From assembly GCA_049724395.1 (NCBI GenBank), contig JAUGWO010000165.1:18414-82413 (forward strand): a stretch of 64,000 nt of DNA, written 5' to 3'. Below the pieces are notes generated by a model. It had not been told where the DNA came from. It worked only from the letters and a program-made list of their open reading frames with translations, and did no database searches. A program made the position numbers and the translations under genes. How positions within the stretch are numbered: position 1 is the first letter of the stretch; each line of letters starts with the position of its first letter. The DNA is from Spongospora subterranea f. sp. subterranea. Taxonomy: Eukaryota > Endomyxa: Phytomyxea > Phytomyxea > Plasmodiophorida. This document shows, one piece after another, positions 42,834-54,924 of the stretch.

Positions 42834-42882
42834 TAACCTTGATCACTCTAATGTCAGTGTTGGCACCGAGGGACAATCACCT

Positions 42883-43420
42883 GTTGACCTTGATCAACCG
42901 ATGGTCTGTCGCCAAAGGACAACAATCACTGTTGACCTTGATCAACCGATGGTCTGTCGCCAAAGGACAACAATCACCTGTTGACCTTGATCAACCGATG
43001 GTCTGTCGCCAAAGGACAACAATCACCTGTTGACCTTGATCAACCGATGGTCTGTCGCCAAGGGACAACAATCACCTGTTGACCTTGATCAACCGATGGT
43101 CTGTCGCCAAGGGACAACAATCACCTGTTGACCTTGATCAACCGATGGTCTGTCGCCAAGGGACAACAATCACCTGTTGACCTTGATCAACCGATGGTCT
43201 GTCGCCAAGGGACAACAATCACCTGTTGACCTTGATCAACCGATGGTCTGTCGCCAAAGGACAACAATCACCTGTTGACCTTGATCAACCGATGGTCTGT
43301 CGCCAAGGGACAACAATCACCTGTTGACCTTGATCAACCGATGGTCTGTCGCCAAGGGACAACAATCACCTGTTGACCTTGATCAACCGATGGTCTGTCG
43401 CCAAGGGATAATCACCTGTT
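42883..43420. repeat. Minisatellite, 49-bp unit, about 11 copies
   Basis: Units start with gttgaccttgatcaaccgat at 42883, 42931, 42980, 43029, 43078 and so on every 49 bp to 43372. The first unit is 48 bp and the last about 46. Units alternate between two variants (gccaaaggac and gccaaggac-type, 'aaagg' against 'aaggg'). Each unit contains a small palindrome, ttgatcaa. The period is not a multiple of three, so no coding role is expected. The array lies between the divergent starts of the orphan gene at 42833 and the sequence leading to CDKAL1. Confidence 0.97.
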
Positions 43421-43584
43421 GACCTGGTGTCTGATGATATCCAATGCTATGTCCTGTTGTTCCTTTCCTGAACCGCCTTATCGTCTATACGGCCGTGATC
43501 TGATGGCTTATGGGCTTCTCTGTCCTGTTCAAGTCCCAGATGTAATTAACGCCTTCCGTTGCCCTCAACAGCTCATCTGCCACT

Positions 43585-43619
43585 GTACTATGGGGCGATC
43601 ATTCATCGCTCCATAGTAC
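43585..43619. repeat. Short perfect-type stem-loop
   Basis: Arms of 15 bp (gtactatggggcgat and atcgctccatagtac, one mismatch) around a 5-nt loop. The surrounding 450 bp (43421-43872) is otherwise without recognisable features. Confidence 0.7.
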
Positions 43620-43872
43620 GTTATAATCTTCTTCAATATCTTAATACCGGTCAATACCTTATCCAATGAGGGCAGATTATACGGAAACGCTCCCTCATCA
43701 TTGGAAAATATATCGTTAAACTTAACAAACGAGTGACCGATGTCATTCAGTCGTGGAATATAGACTGTTGGGTGTCTTCATCAATTCCCTAAATACTTCA
43801 CTGATTCAAGGGAGATTACTGTCAAACCAATATTACACAACGGGGCCCAGATATTTGATAAGTTTGCCCAAC

Positions 43873-44586
43873 CAGAAAACTTTGAAGTCGATACTTGTAG
43901 AGGCGATCATCTGGATTGCAATGATGACAATGTTCTGTAATCTGAAGCCGTTGGTTCAAACCCGATATTGAACCGGTCTTCAACTCTGCACCAAATTGTC
44001 TCTTGGTTCTGGTCACTTCCCGTTATTGAGTCCTCCGACACATGCAACCAAGCCTGACAAACCCAGACATCGTCCTTAGCTTTAAGTGTTTATTTCTTGG
44101 TCGTCGATTATATTCCGCTTTGACATCTCCATGAGCATGTCCAACTGGTGTACGGTAGATGGTATGCTATACCTATATATAGCCTATTTCGCGGTACCGG
44201 GTATGTTAGTCAGCAGGTATATTTAGCCCTATGCTATTGACTATGCTAGAGTATCCTAGTTCCTACCATGTACTAGCTGATGTAAAGTGGAGGTAGTTTA
44301 ATGGTTGGAGGAAACGTCGTCGTTGTTGGTGGCGATGTCAAAAAATGCAATCGACGACCAAGAAATAAACACTTTAAAGCTAAGGACGATGTCCGGGTTT
44401 GTCAGGCTTGGTTGCACGTGTCGGAGGACTCAATAACGGGAAGTGACCAGAACCAAGAGACAATTTGGTCCAGAGTTGAAGACCGGCTCAATATCGGGGT
44501 TGAATCAACGGCTTCAGATTACAAAACATTGTCATCATTGCAATCGAGATGATCGCCTTTACAAGTATCGATTCCAAAGTTTTCTG
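43873..44586. mobile_element. Inverted duplication of a Harbinger-type MYB-like fragment
   Basis: The left arm (about 43873-44130) is the reverse complement of the right arm (about 44331-44586), with scattered substitutions and single-base indels, around a spacer of about 200 bp. Both arms derive from the same coding sequence, which is open in the right arm and frameshifted in the left by one base (aacacttaaag against aacactttaaag). The coding content is a MYB/SANT-like domain of PIF/Harbinger transposons (see next entry). Confidence 0.85.
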
Positions 44587-44734
44587 TATTTACCAGTGTG
44601 TACACAACGAGGATCACTTCGGATGGTCTTTAGACGACTACACAAAAGAAGCCTTGTGTCGCTTTGAAGACATGTCCAAAAAACAATGTTGCATTCACCT
44701 CAATGCGCCCGATTTTCCATTGGCATATTCCTAG
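44301..44734 (+). pseudogene. PIF/Harbinger MYB/SANT-like accessory protein, broken
   Basis: The stretch DDVRVCQAWLHVSEDSITG followed by SDQNQETIWSRVEDRLN follows the pattern of the MYB/SANT-like DNA-binding protein that accompanies PIF/Harbinger transposases in plants and protists (AW-x-x-x-SEDPI-x-G-x-DQ-x-x-x-x-FW-x-R). A little further the LQSR motif is followed by a TGA where the family has Trp. After one more frame change, DDYTKEALCRFEDMSKKQ matches the downstream helix. So there is at least one stop and one frameshift. Only this accessory protein is present; no DDE transposase was seen nearby. Beyond 44734 to 44956 nothing further is recognised. Confidence 0.6.
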
Positions 44735-44956
44735 AGACCAGGGCTATTCGTAATATTACGAATATCAATCACCCAGACGACGATTAACTCCGTAGTCTTA
44801 TGTACTGTAGTTGAACGGATATTTGGCCTACAGACTACAGTACCCTCTGTCCGTGGACCATGTTCTCCGGCCTTTTTATCAAAGTGACCGGAACCCGAAC
44901 AGACACTCAACAATCAGCAGGACCAGCCGCTCTCTAACCCCTCAAACTTATCTTCA

Positions 44957-47158
44957 ATGGAAGGTCAAGATATTGAGGATTTGTCATCATCATTAGGGCC
45001 ATTACAAGATTTCAGTCCAGCCCGGTCCCGCTCTCAGGTTGTCTGGAAATCTTCTCGTAATGTGAAGGCGCCAGGGCGTCCTCCTGTTGATGACGATATC
45101 GATCCTGTAGCGTATATGGGTCATACAGAGTCTGTTTATGTTAAGACTTGGGGTGGGTGATAACGATACAGATGAGTGTAACCCCCCTTGTTCCCCTCTC
45201 TCTAACACGCACCCCCCTCTTGTCAGGTTGTTCACACAATAATAGTGATGGGGAGTATATGGCCGGCCAGCTTTCCCAGGCCGGCTACACCATTGTCGAC
45301 ATCCTTCAACAGGCCCATATCTGTGTCCTTAATTCATGCACTGTGTCAGTGGTATCTCCCGTTATTTATTCCGACATTGCATCAACAGCTTATCCCGGTT
45401 TCCAGAAAGGACCCATCTGAAGCGGTATTTGTAAACGCCATCAATGAAGCATTATCATTAGGGATCAAAGTTGTTCTTGCTGGCTGCGTTCCTCAGGTAA
45501 TGTGATATCTAACCCATTTAGTATATCAATTTGACACTGTTGCTTCAGGCAGATTTATCAAACAAACTCTTTAAAGACCTGAGTATTATCGGTGTTCAAC
45601 AAATTGATAGGTGTGTAGTTTAGTATGATACTTACTAGGTTGGGTTTTATTCAAACTACATTGGTTCTTTGCGATTCAGAGTGGTAGAAGTAGTTCGTCA
45701 TACATTACAAGGGAATGTCGTCAAACTCTCTGCAAGAAGTAAATCTGGTGCTAAACAGCCAAGTCTTCAACTTCCCAAAATCCGAAGGAACCGATATATT
45801 GAGATATTGCCGATCAACAGCGGGTAGACTATGCCCTACGATGATGACGATTATTTTTTTCTCATTCCTCGTGTTATCGTTATTCGATAGGTGTCTGAAT
45901 AACTGTACATACTGTAAAACTGTTCAATCACGTGGCCATTTAACCAGTTATAGTCCTAGCGATATTATTGACCGAGCTCTTCAGGCAATATCAGGTAAAG
46001 GGAAATGCTTCATTCTATATTTTGACATTGCTGATCTTTTCTGTCCCGATAGAGGGTGTTAAAGAGATTTGGCTTACATCTGAGGATCTCGGCGCTTATG
46101 GCCACGATATCGATACTTCCCTTTCTGACATGCTCTGGTAAGATCGCCACTCCAGCCCCTCGCGCTCCGCCTCACCATCGTAATTCTCAGGCGTCTGGTC
46201 GACCTCCTCCCCAAAGGGGTCTTCCTCCGTTTGGGGATGACTAATCCTCCCCATATCCTCAATGATCTAGGGCAGATATGCAATTTACTGAGACATCCAC
46301 AGGTATTCTCATTCCTGCACATTCCTGTTCAATCAGGTTCCTCGTCGGTATTACAGGCCATGGCTAGGGATTACGTTGCGGAAGGTCCATTCCTTTTGAT
46401 CGCTACTGGCCCTTCCTGACTTTATTTCTGATAGACTTCAAGACCATGGTCGATATATTACGGTCAAAGGTTCCAGATATTCATATCGCGACCGATGTGA
46501 TTTGCGGTTTTCCGGGAGAAACCGATGAACAGTTTGATGAGACCCTATCGCTTATTGATAAGGTGATTAACCCATGACCAACGTTATATGATCCTCTCAT
46601 TATCCTTTATCATCAGTACAGGTTTCCTGCCGTCCATATATCCCAGTTTTATGCTCGTAAAGGCACCCCGGCCGCCTTGATGACTAGAGTCCCATCCCAG
46701 GTGATCAAGGCGCGATCCAGGGCTCTCACATCTCTCTTCATGTCATATCGAACCCATGACCATAAGCTGGGCCGGGAATATAATGTGGTCTGTACAGAGA
46801 GAGCTAGCGATAAGACCCATCTTGTTGCCCATAACAAGTCATATGATCAAATATTGGTAGTATAGGATCTGGTGCCGGTTGAGTCTTTCTGGATTTTCAA
46901 CCATTACTCCATCAGGTTCCTGATTCTGTTCCATCACTAATGGGGAAGTGTTTTCGTGTTCGTATCACATCCTGTGATAAATTCCATATGATGGGCGATG
47001 TAGTACCTGGCACGGTATCAAATCAGCTGGATCTGTCAGATTGCACTGCCGTTCCCAAGCCTTCCCAGCCATATCGGATCCACCCTGCGCTCGCCGCTCT
47101 CACACTCTGTCTCCTAGCGATATCCATTCGCATATTACGACTGCTCCTCAATATATAA
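44957..47158 (+). CDS. CDKAL1: CDKAL1-type tRNA methylthiotransferase
   Basis: A radical-SAM enzyme that adds the methylthio group to t6A37 of cytosolic tRNA-Lys(UUU). About nine exons with ~50-60 nt introns are needed. The UPF0004 domain shows VKTWG joined by splicing to [15 protein letters not shown], then LNSCTV, and VVLAGCVPQ with [10 protein letters not shown] further on. The radical-SAM cluster is [11 protein letters not shown] (C-x3-C-x2-C, about 45890-45925), followed by [56 protein letters not shown] and [23 protein letters not shown]-like domain follows ([19 protein letters not shown]). The last 25 residues, [20 protein letters not shown] plus LLNI, form a hydrophobic tail, matching the C-terminal membrane anchor of eukaryotic CDKAL1 that places it on the ER. 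Start: the ATG before [11 protein letters not shown]. Confidence 0.92.
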
Positions 47159-48105
47159 TCTCAACAAGTATTCCATATTACCAACGATTTATTCTGTTCA
47201 ACTCACGACACTATTCATATCATATCACATATATAATTGGTTTGACCATCGGATAGTCATCGTCATGTCGCAGAGAACATGATCACTTTTTCGAAGTACA
47301 GGCCTCAATGGTACTGGACACTACATGTGCCGGTTAATTTAACCCGGGTTGATGGTGTGGAAGGTTCAATCAATCATGACCATCCGACACAATTGATATT
47401 GCTCTCATTGGTGTTGGTTTGTGAGTTGTTCAAGGCAACGCATGCGCTCTGCTCATTCCTATCGACCATCAAACCGTGCAATACGGTTGGGCTCTCGATT
47501 ATGAACATTTTAGACGATACAGGATTCGACCATCTTAGACTCAGAAAGTCGATATTCTTTTGGAACTCAACCGACTAATATGTATAATATGTAGTGATTC
47601 CCCCTCCATTACACAAATCAAGTTCGGGTTGTTGATTAGAACTGACCTCAGGTAGTCAAAACCCTGAACTCTGTTTTCGCAACACCATCCCATCTCAAAT
47701 CGTAAAGTCCCCAGCCTACAATTTCGCAATCCAATCGATTTCAATCTCAAACGAATTCTGAAATTCCAAATTACGAGACACGATCATACAATTGCAGAGA
47801 AAATGATAGTTTGGGGTTAAAAATGTAATGATTGAGGCCCTGTGGTGGCCGTCTAATAAATGATAGCCGTTTTTATCTAATGAGCGATGTCATTAAGCAC
47901 ATCTCACGAATTGCTGATTGCGAGAACGATACGAGTTGATTAAGTGATATTATGACATGATGTTCAATGGTGTTGATGGAAATGATCCGATCCCATAGAT
48001 CTAATTAGGATCGTCATAATCAGGATCAATCACTAACCTGTAGGTGGTGGATATAATCCTGTCCTTGTTGGCCCCATCCTGGTGCGCCATTGGCCAACAG
48101 TGATT
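47159..48105. other. Intergenic, no supported gene
   Basis: About 950 bp. A plus-strand frame at 47279-47578 (99 codons, with a hydrophobic stretch LILLSLVLVCELF) is open, but no splice partner or domain is seen. The rest is AT-rich with stops in all frames. Confidence 0.4.
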
Positions 48106-50735
48106 ATGACTGATATTGATGGGTTCAATTCGTGGAGAATGGAGATGGATAATCTGATACAGATGACCGAGTCGAGTCTGAGAATAACCCTGGGAGATCG
48201 GGTCGATAATAATACAGTAGCGCCATCCATGATCAGGTTGGACGGGATGAGCTGGCCATTGGCCGGGCAGTATAACCCGGTTGATGGGATTGGAGGGACG
48301 CCGCCTTCCATTGTCGACCGGGAGGATATCAAGGCCATGGTCAAGGATGAGGTGGACAAGGGCTTGAAGGAGGAGATCAACACCTCATACAATAAGATGG
48401 AACTGCTCCAGAGGAATATGACTGGGGATATTGACGAGAAGATCAACGAGAGTGAGAGAAAGGCCATGGAGCGCATCAACCAGGTAATAGGGTCTAATCG
48501 GGTCAAGGACAACGAGTTCCAGAAAGAAGCGAGGGCTGATATCCAGGCGGTAAAACGGGGGGGAGAACTGGCTAAGATGAGATTGGAAGAGGCGACGAGG
48601 GCTTTGGGAGCGGTACAGATTGCGGCTGGAGAGGCGGTACAGGCAGGTCGGCGGCTGGAAGCGGGCCAGGAGGCGGAACGGGCCCGGCGGGATGCGGAAC
48701 AGGTTTGGGTGAAAGGGGCGATAATGAGGCTGCAGGAAGGACAGGACGAGGGAGGTGGGAAGATAATGGAGATGGCGACACGGGTTGACCAGGTCCATGG
48801 GCTGAAAGAGGGATTACAGAGGGCGGTGGATGAGCTGGCCAGGGCGGCCGAACAGGCGGCCAGGGAAACGGCCTGCGCCCGCAGCGAGAGCGAGCGGCGT
48901 TATATCGAGACGAGCTGTGAACTGTTAGAGCTTCATGAATTAGTGGATCGGCAGGTGAGAGAGGGCCAAGAGCTGGCCGGGCAGGTGGCTGGGCAACAGG
49001 GTCTGGTCGTGGAGCGGGCCTGGCAGGTGGCCAACGAGGCGGTGGCGGTCCAGGTGGAGAGGGAGAGGGTCCTGGTCCAGGGGCGGGTGGAGGAGCTGCG
49101 TCTGGAGCAGGAGGCGGCCAGGAGGGAGCAGGAGGAGATGAGGGCGACGTGGGGTCAGGAGAGGGAGGCGATGGCCAGGACCATTGAGGGTGTGTTGATC
49201 ACAGTGTAAGGAAGGACAGCCCTTGTTCATTGTATGGTCTGGCAGGGAAATGTGATCAGAGATTGGCGGCCAATATCATTGACTCTATCACAACAATCAC
49301 ATCTGATATCAATCGACTGTCCAATTCGTCAACCATTTCCGATCAAAGACTCAATGAACTCCAGAATGATCAGAAAACGCTTCGTGTGAATACTTGTCAA
49401 GTTCAGGATTCTCTTAATACTCGAATCAATTTGACCGATTCCCGTATTGACCTAAGATTAGCTGATATTGAAACTAAAAGGTCAATTGACGAGCAGGTGT
49501 GATATGAGAGTTATTTGGGCGGAAACGGTTCAGAGGATATTAACTCTGTTTGACAGGAATTGAGAAATTTATTGAGCAAGTCCAATAGCAACATTGACGA
49601 GATTAAGAACAGTTTCGCCAGATGGACTGATGACCAGAGCTGTCGCGACCGAGCAGAGAAATACTGCAAATCAGTACTGAACAATATGGGAATGGGAGAT
49701 GACTTCAAGGATAATATCGCTAAAGCAATGGAGGAGATGAGAACCACCATTAGACAAAGAGATTAAGGATGAGGTGATAACAAATTGATGGGTATCGGAT
49801 ATAAGGTCATTAAATATAGGATAGATAGGGAGATCGACATTAGCTTGTATGAAGGAGATCGAACGAGCAACAATTAGGGCGAAGGAGGAGGTTGAGAGTT
49901 TAAGATGTATCGGTGAAGGAAACAGACGACAAGGAATATCTGAGATTGAGAACCTGTCGGGTGAATTAAGGAATGAATCGGCGGCAATGCAAATATCATG
50001 TAGGGGATTAACAATATCAGGATCAGTTATGAACCTCTGATCAGTTTATGGATTAGTGAGATCATGGACAGAATCACAGATAGATATTGCAATGAGGGAG
50101 TCGATTCAGAAGTTACAAAATGATAACAGAATTCGAGACGATCAAATGCGATCAGACATGACATCGTTATATGGACGAGATATTGATGGTCTGGTCAACG
50201 ATCAGCGAATATTATCCGATCGCATCAATACCAATTCGCAAATGATGATGACCATGGGCAAGAACTATCTTGACGAGGTCAACAAGAGAAAGGCCTTGAC
50301 CAAAGAGATATTCCAGATAAGGAACATGTTATTGGAGATATCGCCGTCTTCGTTAGTCGATGCACAAGACGATCTTAATATAAAGTCTGAACGAGAAAGT
50401 GCAATGATCGTTGATGGGAGTTCCATAATCCACAATAGGAATACAACCGAGGAAAACCTCAAACAAAGAGCAATTGAAGAGTCGGAGCAACGATTGGCAC
50501 CTGATCTAGCGATAATCCTGGACCAGGTACGTGTAGGTGGAACAGGTCTGGTCAGACAACTGATATGATGATGTAGGATCCTGATGAAGACGGTGATTCC
50601 ATTTACTCATTATCTGAGAGGATAATGCCTGACAAAGCTGACACTTCTGAGCAATTCACAATCATTGACGACGGTATAAGGTTGGGGCAACCATGGCCAA
50701 CAATACCGCCAACACCCTCGTTGCAGCAATGGTAA
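48106..50735 (+). CDS. Long coiled-coil orphan protein
   Basis: A multi-exon gene of roughly 750-800 residues. The first exon (48106-about 49189) encodes an N-terminal segment and then an almost unbroken charged alpha-helix rich in Glu, Arg, Ala and Gln (for example QAGRRLEAGQEAERARRDAE), a long coiled coil. The intron at about 49190-49246 joins to KCDQRLAANIIDSITTITSD; another near 49498-49556 joins to ELRNLLSKSNSNIDEIKNSF. Later exons (about 49849-50040 and 50056-50524) are also heptad-rich, ending with an acidic tail. The junctions between 49760 and 50056 are uncertain. The first exon is markedly more GC-rich, with G-rich codons, than the later exons, which are AT-rich. Possible roles are a structural, centrosomal, flagellar or golgin-like protein, but coiled coils cannot be assigned by sequence alone. 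Confidence 0.6.
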
Positions 50736-51583
50736 TCGTTAACCTGATTCATTACTACTTTACATTATCAGAGCTCATCTCACGCCGACCAATCATAGGC
50801 AAAACACAGATCCCGAAAATAAGGAAGAAGGTGGCCAACTAAATCGACAACAAGTTCTCTGAAAATGATGATGCCTTCTCACAAGGGTCAAGTCTCGAGT
50901 TGCTGTCTGATGAAGATTAATCGTAAAACTTCAAACTGTTTAGTTTCGTCTTATTTTGACTTTGACAACAAGTACGATACTGTAGTCACCGATGTAGAGA
51001 ACACTTGATTGGATTTAGAAAGGTCAATATGACGATGTCGGTTGGGATATCATCAGCTGCTGTCAGAATATGCAATTGCAACAGGCGCGACCAAATCAGG
51101 GTAGTACAGTATGCGGTGACAACCCGTAATCCCTTGATAATACAAATGTTCAGGTGAGAATAGGTCAGTTCTGTCAACTCGCCTATTGAGTCAACATTTC
51201 ACTTGTACCATTTACCAATTCCCTTCGCACCGTATTACTTTTAGGTTCCAGTCCCTCCCCTCCTTCTCATCTCAATACAATCGCTGATTTATAATGACAA
51301 ATGTTTCCAGAGTCGCTCCGTTGACAAAAGCCAGCCATGGAGGGAACATTCCATTGTTCGCATATTAGGTGATTTGGGTCTTGGTTCAGAGTTCGATTAA
51401 TTTCTGCTGGATGGGTACAATAGAAATCTGTCATGTCGGGTCACCAGAAGTATTTCGATATAGCCGGTATTATGGAATCGGCGACGAGATGACCTGAAAT
51501 ACCCATATGGGCAATAACACAAACCCTAACCTGAAAACTGACTTCAGGTTTCCAAACCTGACCAGCAGGAGCATTCCAAAAAA
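50736..51583. other. Intergenic, no feature recognised
   Basis: An alternative terminal exon of the coiled-coil gene may reach to about 50842. Otherwise no coding match, repeat or RNA gene is recognised up to the gypsy fragment. Confidence 0.4.
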
Positions 51584-52900
51584 TTATGTCGTTGTCAAAA
51601 TTAAGAATAGTATCGCTCCCTGTGAATTAACTTGCCGTTTGTTGATGGGACAGGCATTGTAAGAAACGAATGTCTGCTGAGATCGAGATATATCGGACAG
51701 ATAAGGCCAAACAAAATCATTCGTGATACGATATGATTCGAGCGGGATACGAAGTCGTTTGGCAACAAGCGGCGAAGCGGGAATAATGGGTTCGAGACCC
51801 CAACGCGTTCCTAAATCAGCCCCAGTGATTATCCTCAACAGGAGTATGAGTAATATTGATATGATGCTGGCCTAATTGCATTTCCCACCGTGCTAAACGA
51901 TCTTTCGAATCGACGACGTTTGTGAAGTGGGATCGAGGATATAAACCAAATTTCGATGATCAATGAATATGGTAAACGGATGTTTCGTATGTAGAAAATG
52001 TCGCAAACGGTGTATACCTTCTACGATTGGAAAACCTTCTTTCTCGATAGTAGCCCATCGGAGATGACGTCCCTTGAAAGCACCGCTGATGAAAGCCAGA
52101 GGTTCATGTCGTTGTGAGCTGAATTGTTTCTGAATGACTTCGGCGGGAATCTGAGAAAGCAGAAACAACAATCCTTAGAAGCGTCTGGAAAAAAAACAGA
52201 GACGTTAATCGTCTTTGACATGGATTAGTTCATGTAGAGCAGTTCACATAGGATCAAAACAGGACGACAGACCTGTACCCAATGGCGGCCATGGCAGACT
52301 AACCATCCACCCTCTGGCAGATCGCGGTCAAGGTATCGGGAATGGAATCGTTCGGGACAACAGTGTCCTGGCTGATAGAGAACCTGTCTTGTTGATGGGT
52401 ACTTCTTGCGACCGATTCGATATTGACTTTCTCTTAGGTTCGTGTGTTTGCTTCGAGTGCTTTTCGTCAACTTCCTTCTGAATGGAAAAAAGTTCTTTCT
52501 GCTTCTTGAACTTTTCTTGATCAATTTATACAGTGGCTGTTCATCCTTATTGGCGTCTTGTCATTTGTATATAAATTGTATTGCTCGATCTACTGCTGCT
52601 TGTAGAGCTTCTGGTGGTATTCCTAGCACCAGTTTTTTGCATACTTCTTTTCTTGATATCTTTATGGGCATACACATCCTGCAACCCGTGCTCTTGAATG
52701 ATGTGATCCTACGCTTTGAAGTTGCCCCTAACCCGGTTGTCGATGTGTTGGGTTTTCAAAATCATATTGACCTCTTGGGCGATTCGCGCATCGATGTTCT
52801 CCATCTGATCCTGAGCCAATTCTGCTTTGATGGACTTGAAAAACACTAAATTCGGTCGTTGGAGACTGTCTCAATTGTTGATGTCATGCCGAGTTTTCAG
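51584..52900 (-). mobile_element. Ty3/gypsy retrotransposon fragment, internally deleted
   Basis: Read on the minus strand, a gag-like basic segment comes first (about 52850-52225; KEVCKKLVLGIPPEALQAAV, then Lys/Arg-rich, then a Cys/His cluster CCPERFHSRYLDRD). The RNase H domain of gypsy reverse transcriptase follows directly, at about 52221-51890: FPDASKDC, LAFISGAFKGRHLRWATIEK, GFPIVEGIHRLRHFL and FIDHRNLVYILDP. The linker to integrase comes next (about 51780-51600, NDFVWPYLSDISRSQQ). Protease and the polymerase palm are absent, as is integrase. Several frame changes and stops show it is dead. No LTRs were recognised. The RNase H family is certain; the gag reading is inferred from position and composition. 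Confidence 0.75.
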
Positions 52901-54048
52901 GATAATTCTAAATTCTCTTGTGTATTGATTGAGCCATTTACTGATGATATAAAGAGCATATTTCATTATCTAAAACCCCAAGAACCAAGACCTATGGAGC
53001 TGCGATATCAAAGCCATCATAGCAGGCTGAACTCGCGGACGGCCATTGTCTGGAGGTCTTGGAACTCGTCATGAAATAAACCATTCATTCTATTACCAGC
53101 CTCACCCCTGCTACTGGTATTCGGTAGACCCAGACGATTGCTACAAATAGTTATTTTAGCTGCATGGAAACGATGATCACCACAAGCGATGACAACACGA
53201 GGAAGTACGATGACGAGCTTCTCTACGACTATGAGACTTCAACAAATGATGTGGTCGAGGATCGATGGTCCATTGAAATCAAAGACGAAAGGCTGGATCG
53301 TCCAAGCGGTTACCTAACGGGACAACTGGGGCGAAGAAGATCGATTTCAAGAAGGCGCTCACGTGGCGCTTTGTTGGCCTGGCGTCGTCACAGTTTGGCC
53401 GCCTCATTCTGATGCCAGTTCGGAAAAATTACCGCTTCATGAGAAGTTGTGTTCCGGGAACAAAAATCAGAAGAACAAATATCAGAGCACCGCAACGGCG
53501 AAGAATTACCAATTGAAACAGTCGATGTGACAGGAGTGCGACTAAGAAGAGTGCGATTCGATCTGATCTCCAACGAGACCATTCTGAAGTTCAACGATCG
53601 AAAAGGGGCACCAACAATGACCAGGATGAACCTGATTCAAACAACGACGAAGATGATGACCACGAAAGATCGGAAAATGACGAGGTTGAACCTCAAGATG
53701 GCGAAACGGAGCGCTGGCATGGAATAAGAATTCGAATACACCTGCCCCGCACGATGATTCTCGTGAACGACCCTGGAAACGTCTGCGAGTACTATCACTC
53801 CATGGTCAAAAGAGGAAGCAATGGTCCCTATATGATTCGGTAATTTTTATATCAGCAATGCGATACCCGGGTCTGACATCGAATTAACAATCTCTGATCA
53901 GCGTAATCCGGAACAATTGACCCCTTAGTTGACCGTTTTCCATCATCACAGCCCACAGCCACCGTATTTGACAATCTCAGCATTAATCAAGGTGATCTGC
54001 TAATGCCCGTCGACTTTTGCATCAAACCCATTTCATTCCAGCCAGACG
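52901..54048 (+). other. Charged low-complexity open stretches, uncertain
   Basis: Overlapping plus-strand open stretches at 52859-53074, 53164-53412 and 53449-53727 encode very polar sequence. In one frame around 53610-53760 there is an acidic run (DEDDDHERSENDEVEPQDGE) and then a more ordinary stretch. No domain is recognised and no splice model is convincing. It could be a rapidly evolving gene or a decayed transposon gag. From 53830 to 54048 nothing is seen. Confidence 0.25.
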
Positions 54049-54459
54049 TTGGCGAATTCCCGGAATACAGCCCGTTGTGATTGGTTTGGCGATATGAAAC
54101 ATGCTCAATATACCATTCTCTGGACTGTTTATCTACATTTATTGCTTGCTACATTCTTCCCTGCTGCCTCGCAAGGTTTTTTGGCGACTTTGTTGACGAC
54201 AAACAATGCCTGGGTTTGTGTTTGGTTAGCCATGGAGATCCCCAAACGCAATGGCGTCCCACGTCAAGTTGATGACGTAGAAGCGGGTCTGGTCGGTACC
54301 AATGACCAATTCTATCACAAGAAGAATAATACAGTAGATAGCACCAGCAGCCTGGTGGTCAAACAATATATTGACCCGACTATCCCACGAGAAGATGAAG
54401 AGGATTATCGGGCCGCTCATTGGAAGGCCGGAATTTCAATGGATTTCGCTTCCAATTAG
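54049..54459 (+). CDS. Short ORF with hydrophobic N-terminal segment, doubtful
   Basis: A 136-codon frame. Residues 20-50 (YTILWTVYLHLLLATFFPAA) are hydrophobic and could be a membrane segment or signal anchor. The rest is polar, with no recognised family. It lies among transposon debris. Confidence 0.22.
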   Translation: MANSRNTARCDWFGDMKHAQYTILWTVYLHLLLATFFPAASQGFLATLLTTNNAWVCVWLAMEIPKRNGVPRQVDDVEAGLVGTNDQFYHKKNNTVDSTSSLVVKQYIDPTIPREDEEDYRAAHWKAGISMDFASN

Positions 54460-54529
54460 GCTGTTTGACATCGGGTGAACTATATGATCGTTCAAACCTT
54501 GGGCAATTTTCAGCTATTGTTATGATCCG

Positions 54530-54690
54530 ATCGCCTGTATTGTGATATCATTCAACGGGATCCCCAAACACTGCCTCATCATCGAATGAGCACTTGTACC
54601 GATTTATCGAGCTCCGAATGGACCATGGTGAGAACATTGATGATCGGACCGTTCAGATTGAAAGAGCACACCAGGTTGACCATGACCCTG
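54530..54690 (-). pseudogene. 3' fragment of the dispersed orphan family (copy C)
   Basis: About 150 bp match the 3' ends of the two longer copies at 56663 and 58985. Shared words include tgtgatatcattcaacg-like starts, catcatcgaatgagcac and gaccatggtgagaacattga. The stretch is broken by indels. A relic of the family described under 56663-57368. Confidence 0.6.
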
Positions 54691-54924
54691 ACATAGTAGA
54701 GAGAAGATTAGTTGCACAGGCCGTCTCTAACCGAAGGACACCAGGTTCTGGAAACTCGAAATCAGCCAGGTCATCGGGCTGACCAGCGCCCAGGCCAAGC
54801 GAGACGATAGTATCTCCATCAATAAACTATCGTTTTCATGAAACTGTACAATGATCACGTCGACCACAACCTTGACGGTACTTGCACCTGTCTCGAAGAT
54901 TCGGTCCAAGTGCTCTTATCTGGT

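Noticed and set aside
42769-43033. Repeat proteins encoded in the 49-bp array
   Set aside because: The period is not a multiple of three, so frames rotate; the open stretches are a by-product of the repeat.
42883-43420. CRISPR array
   Set aside because: Units are contiguous with no unique spacers, and the contig is eukaryotic.
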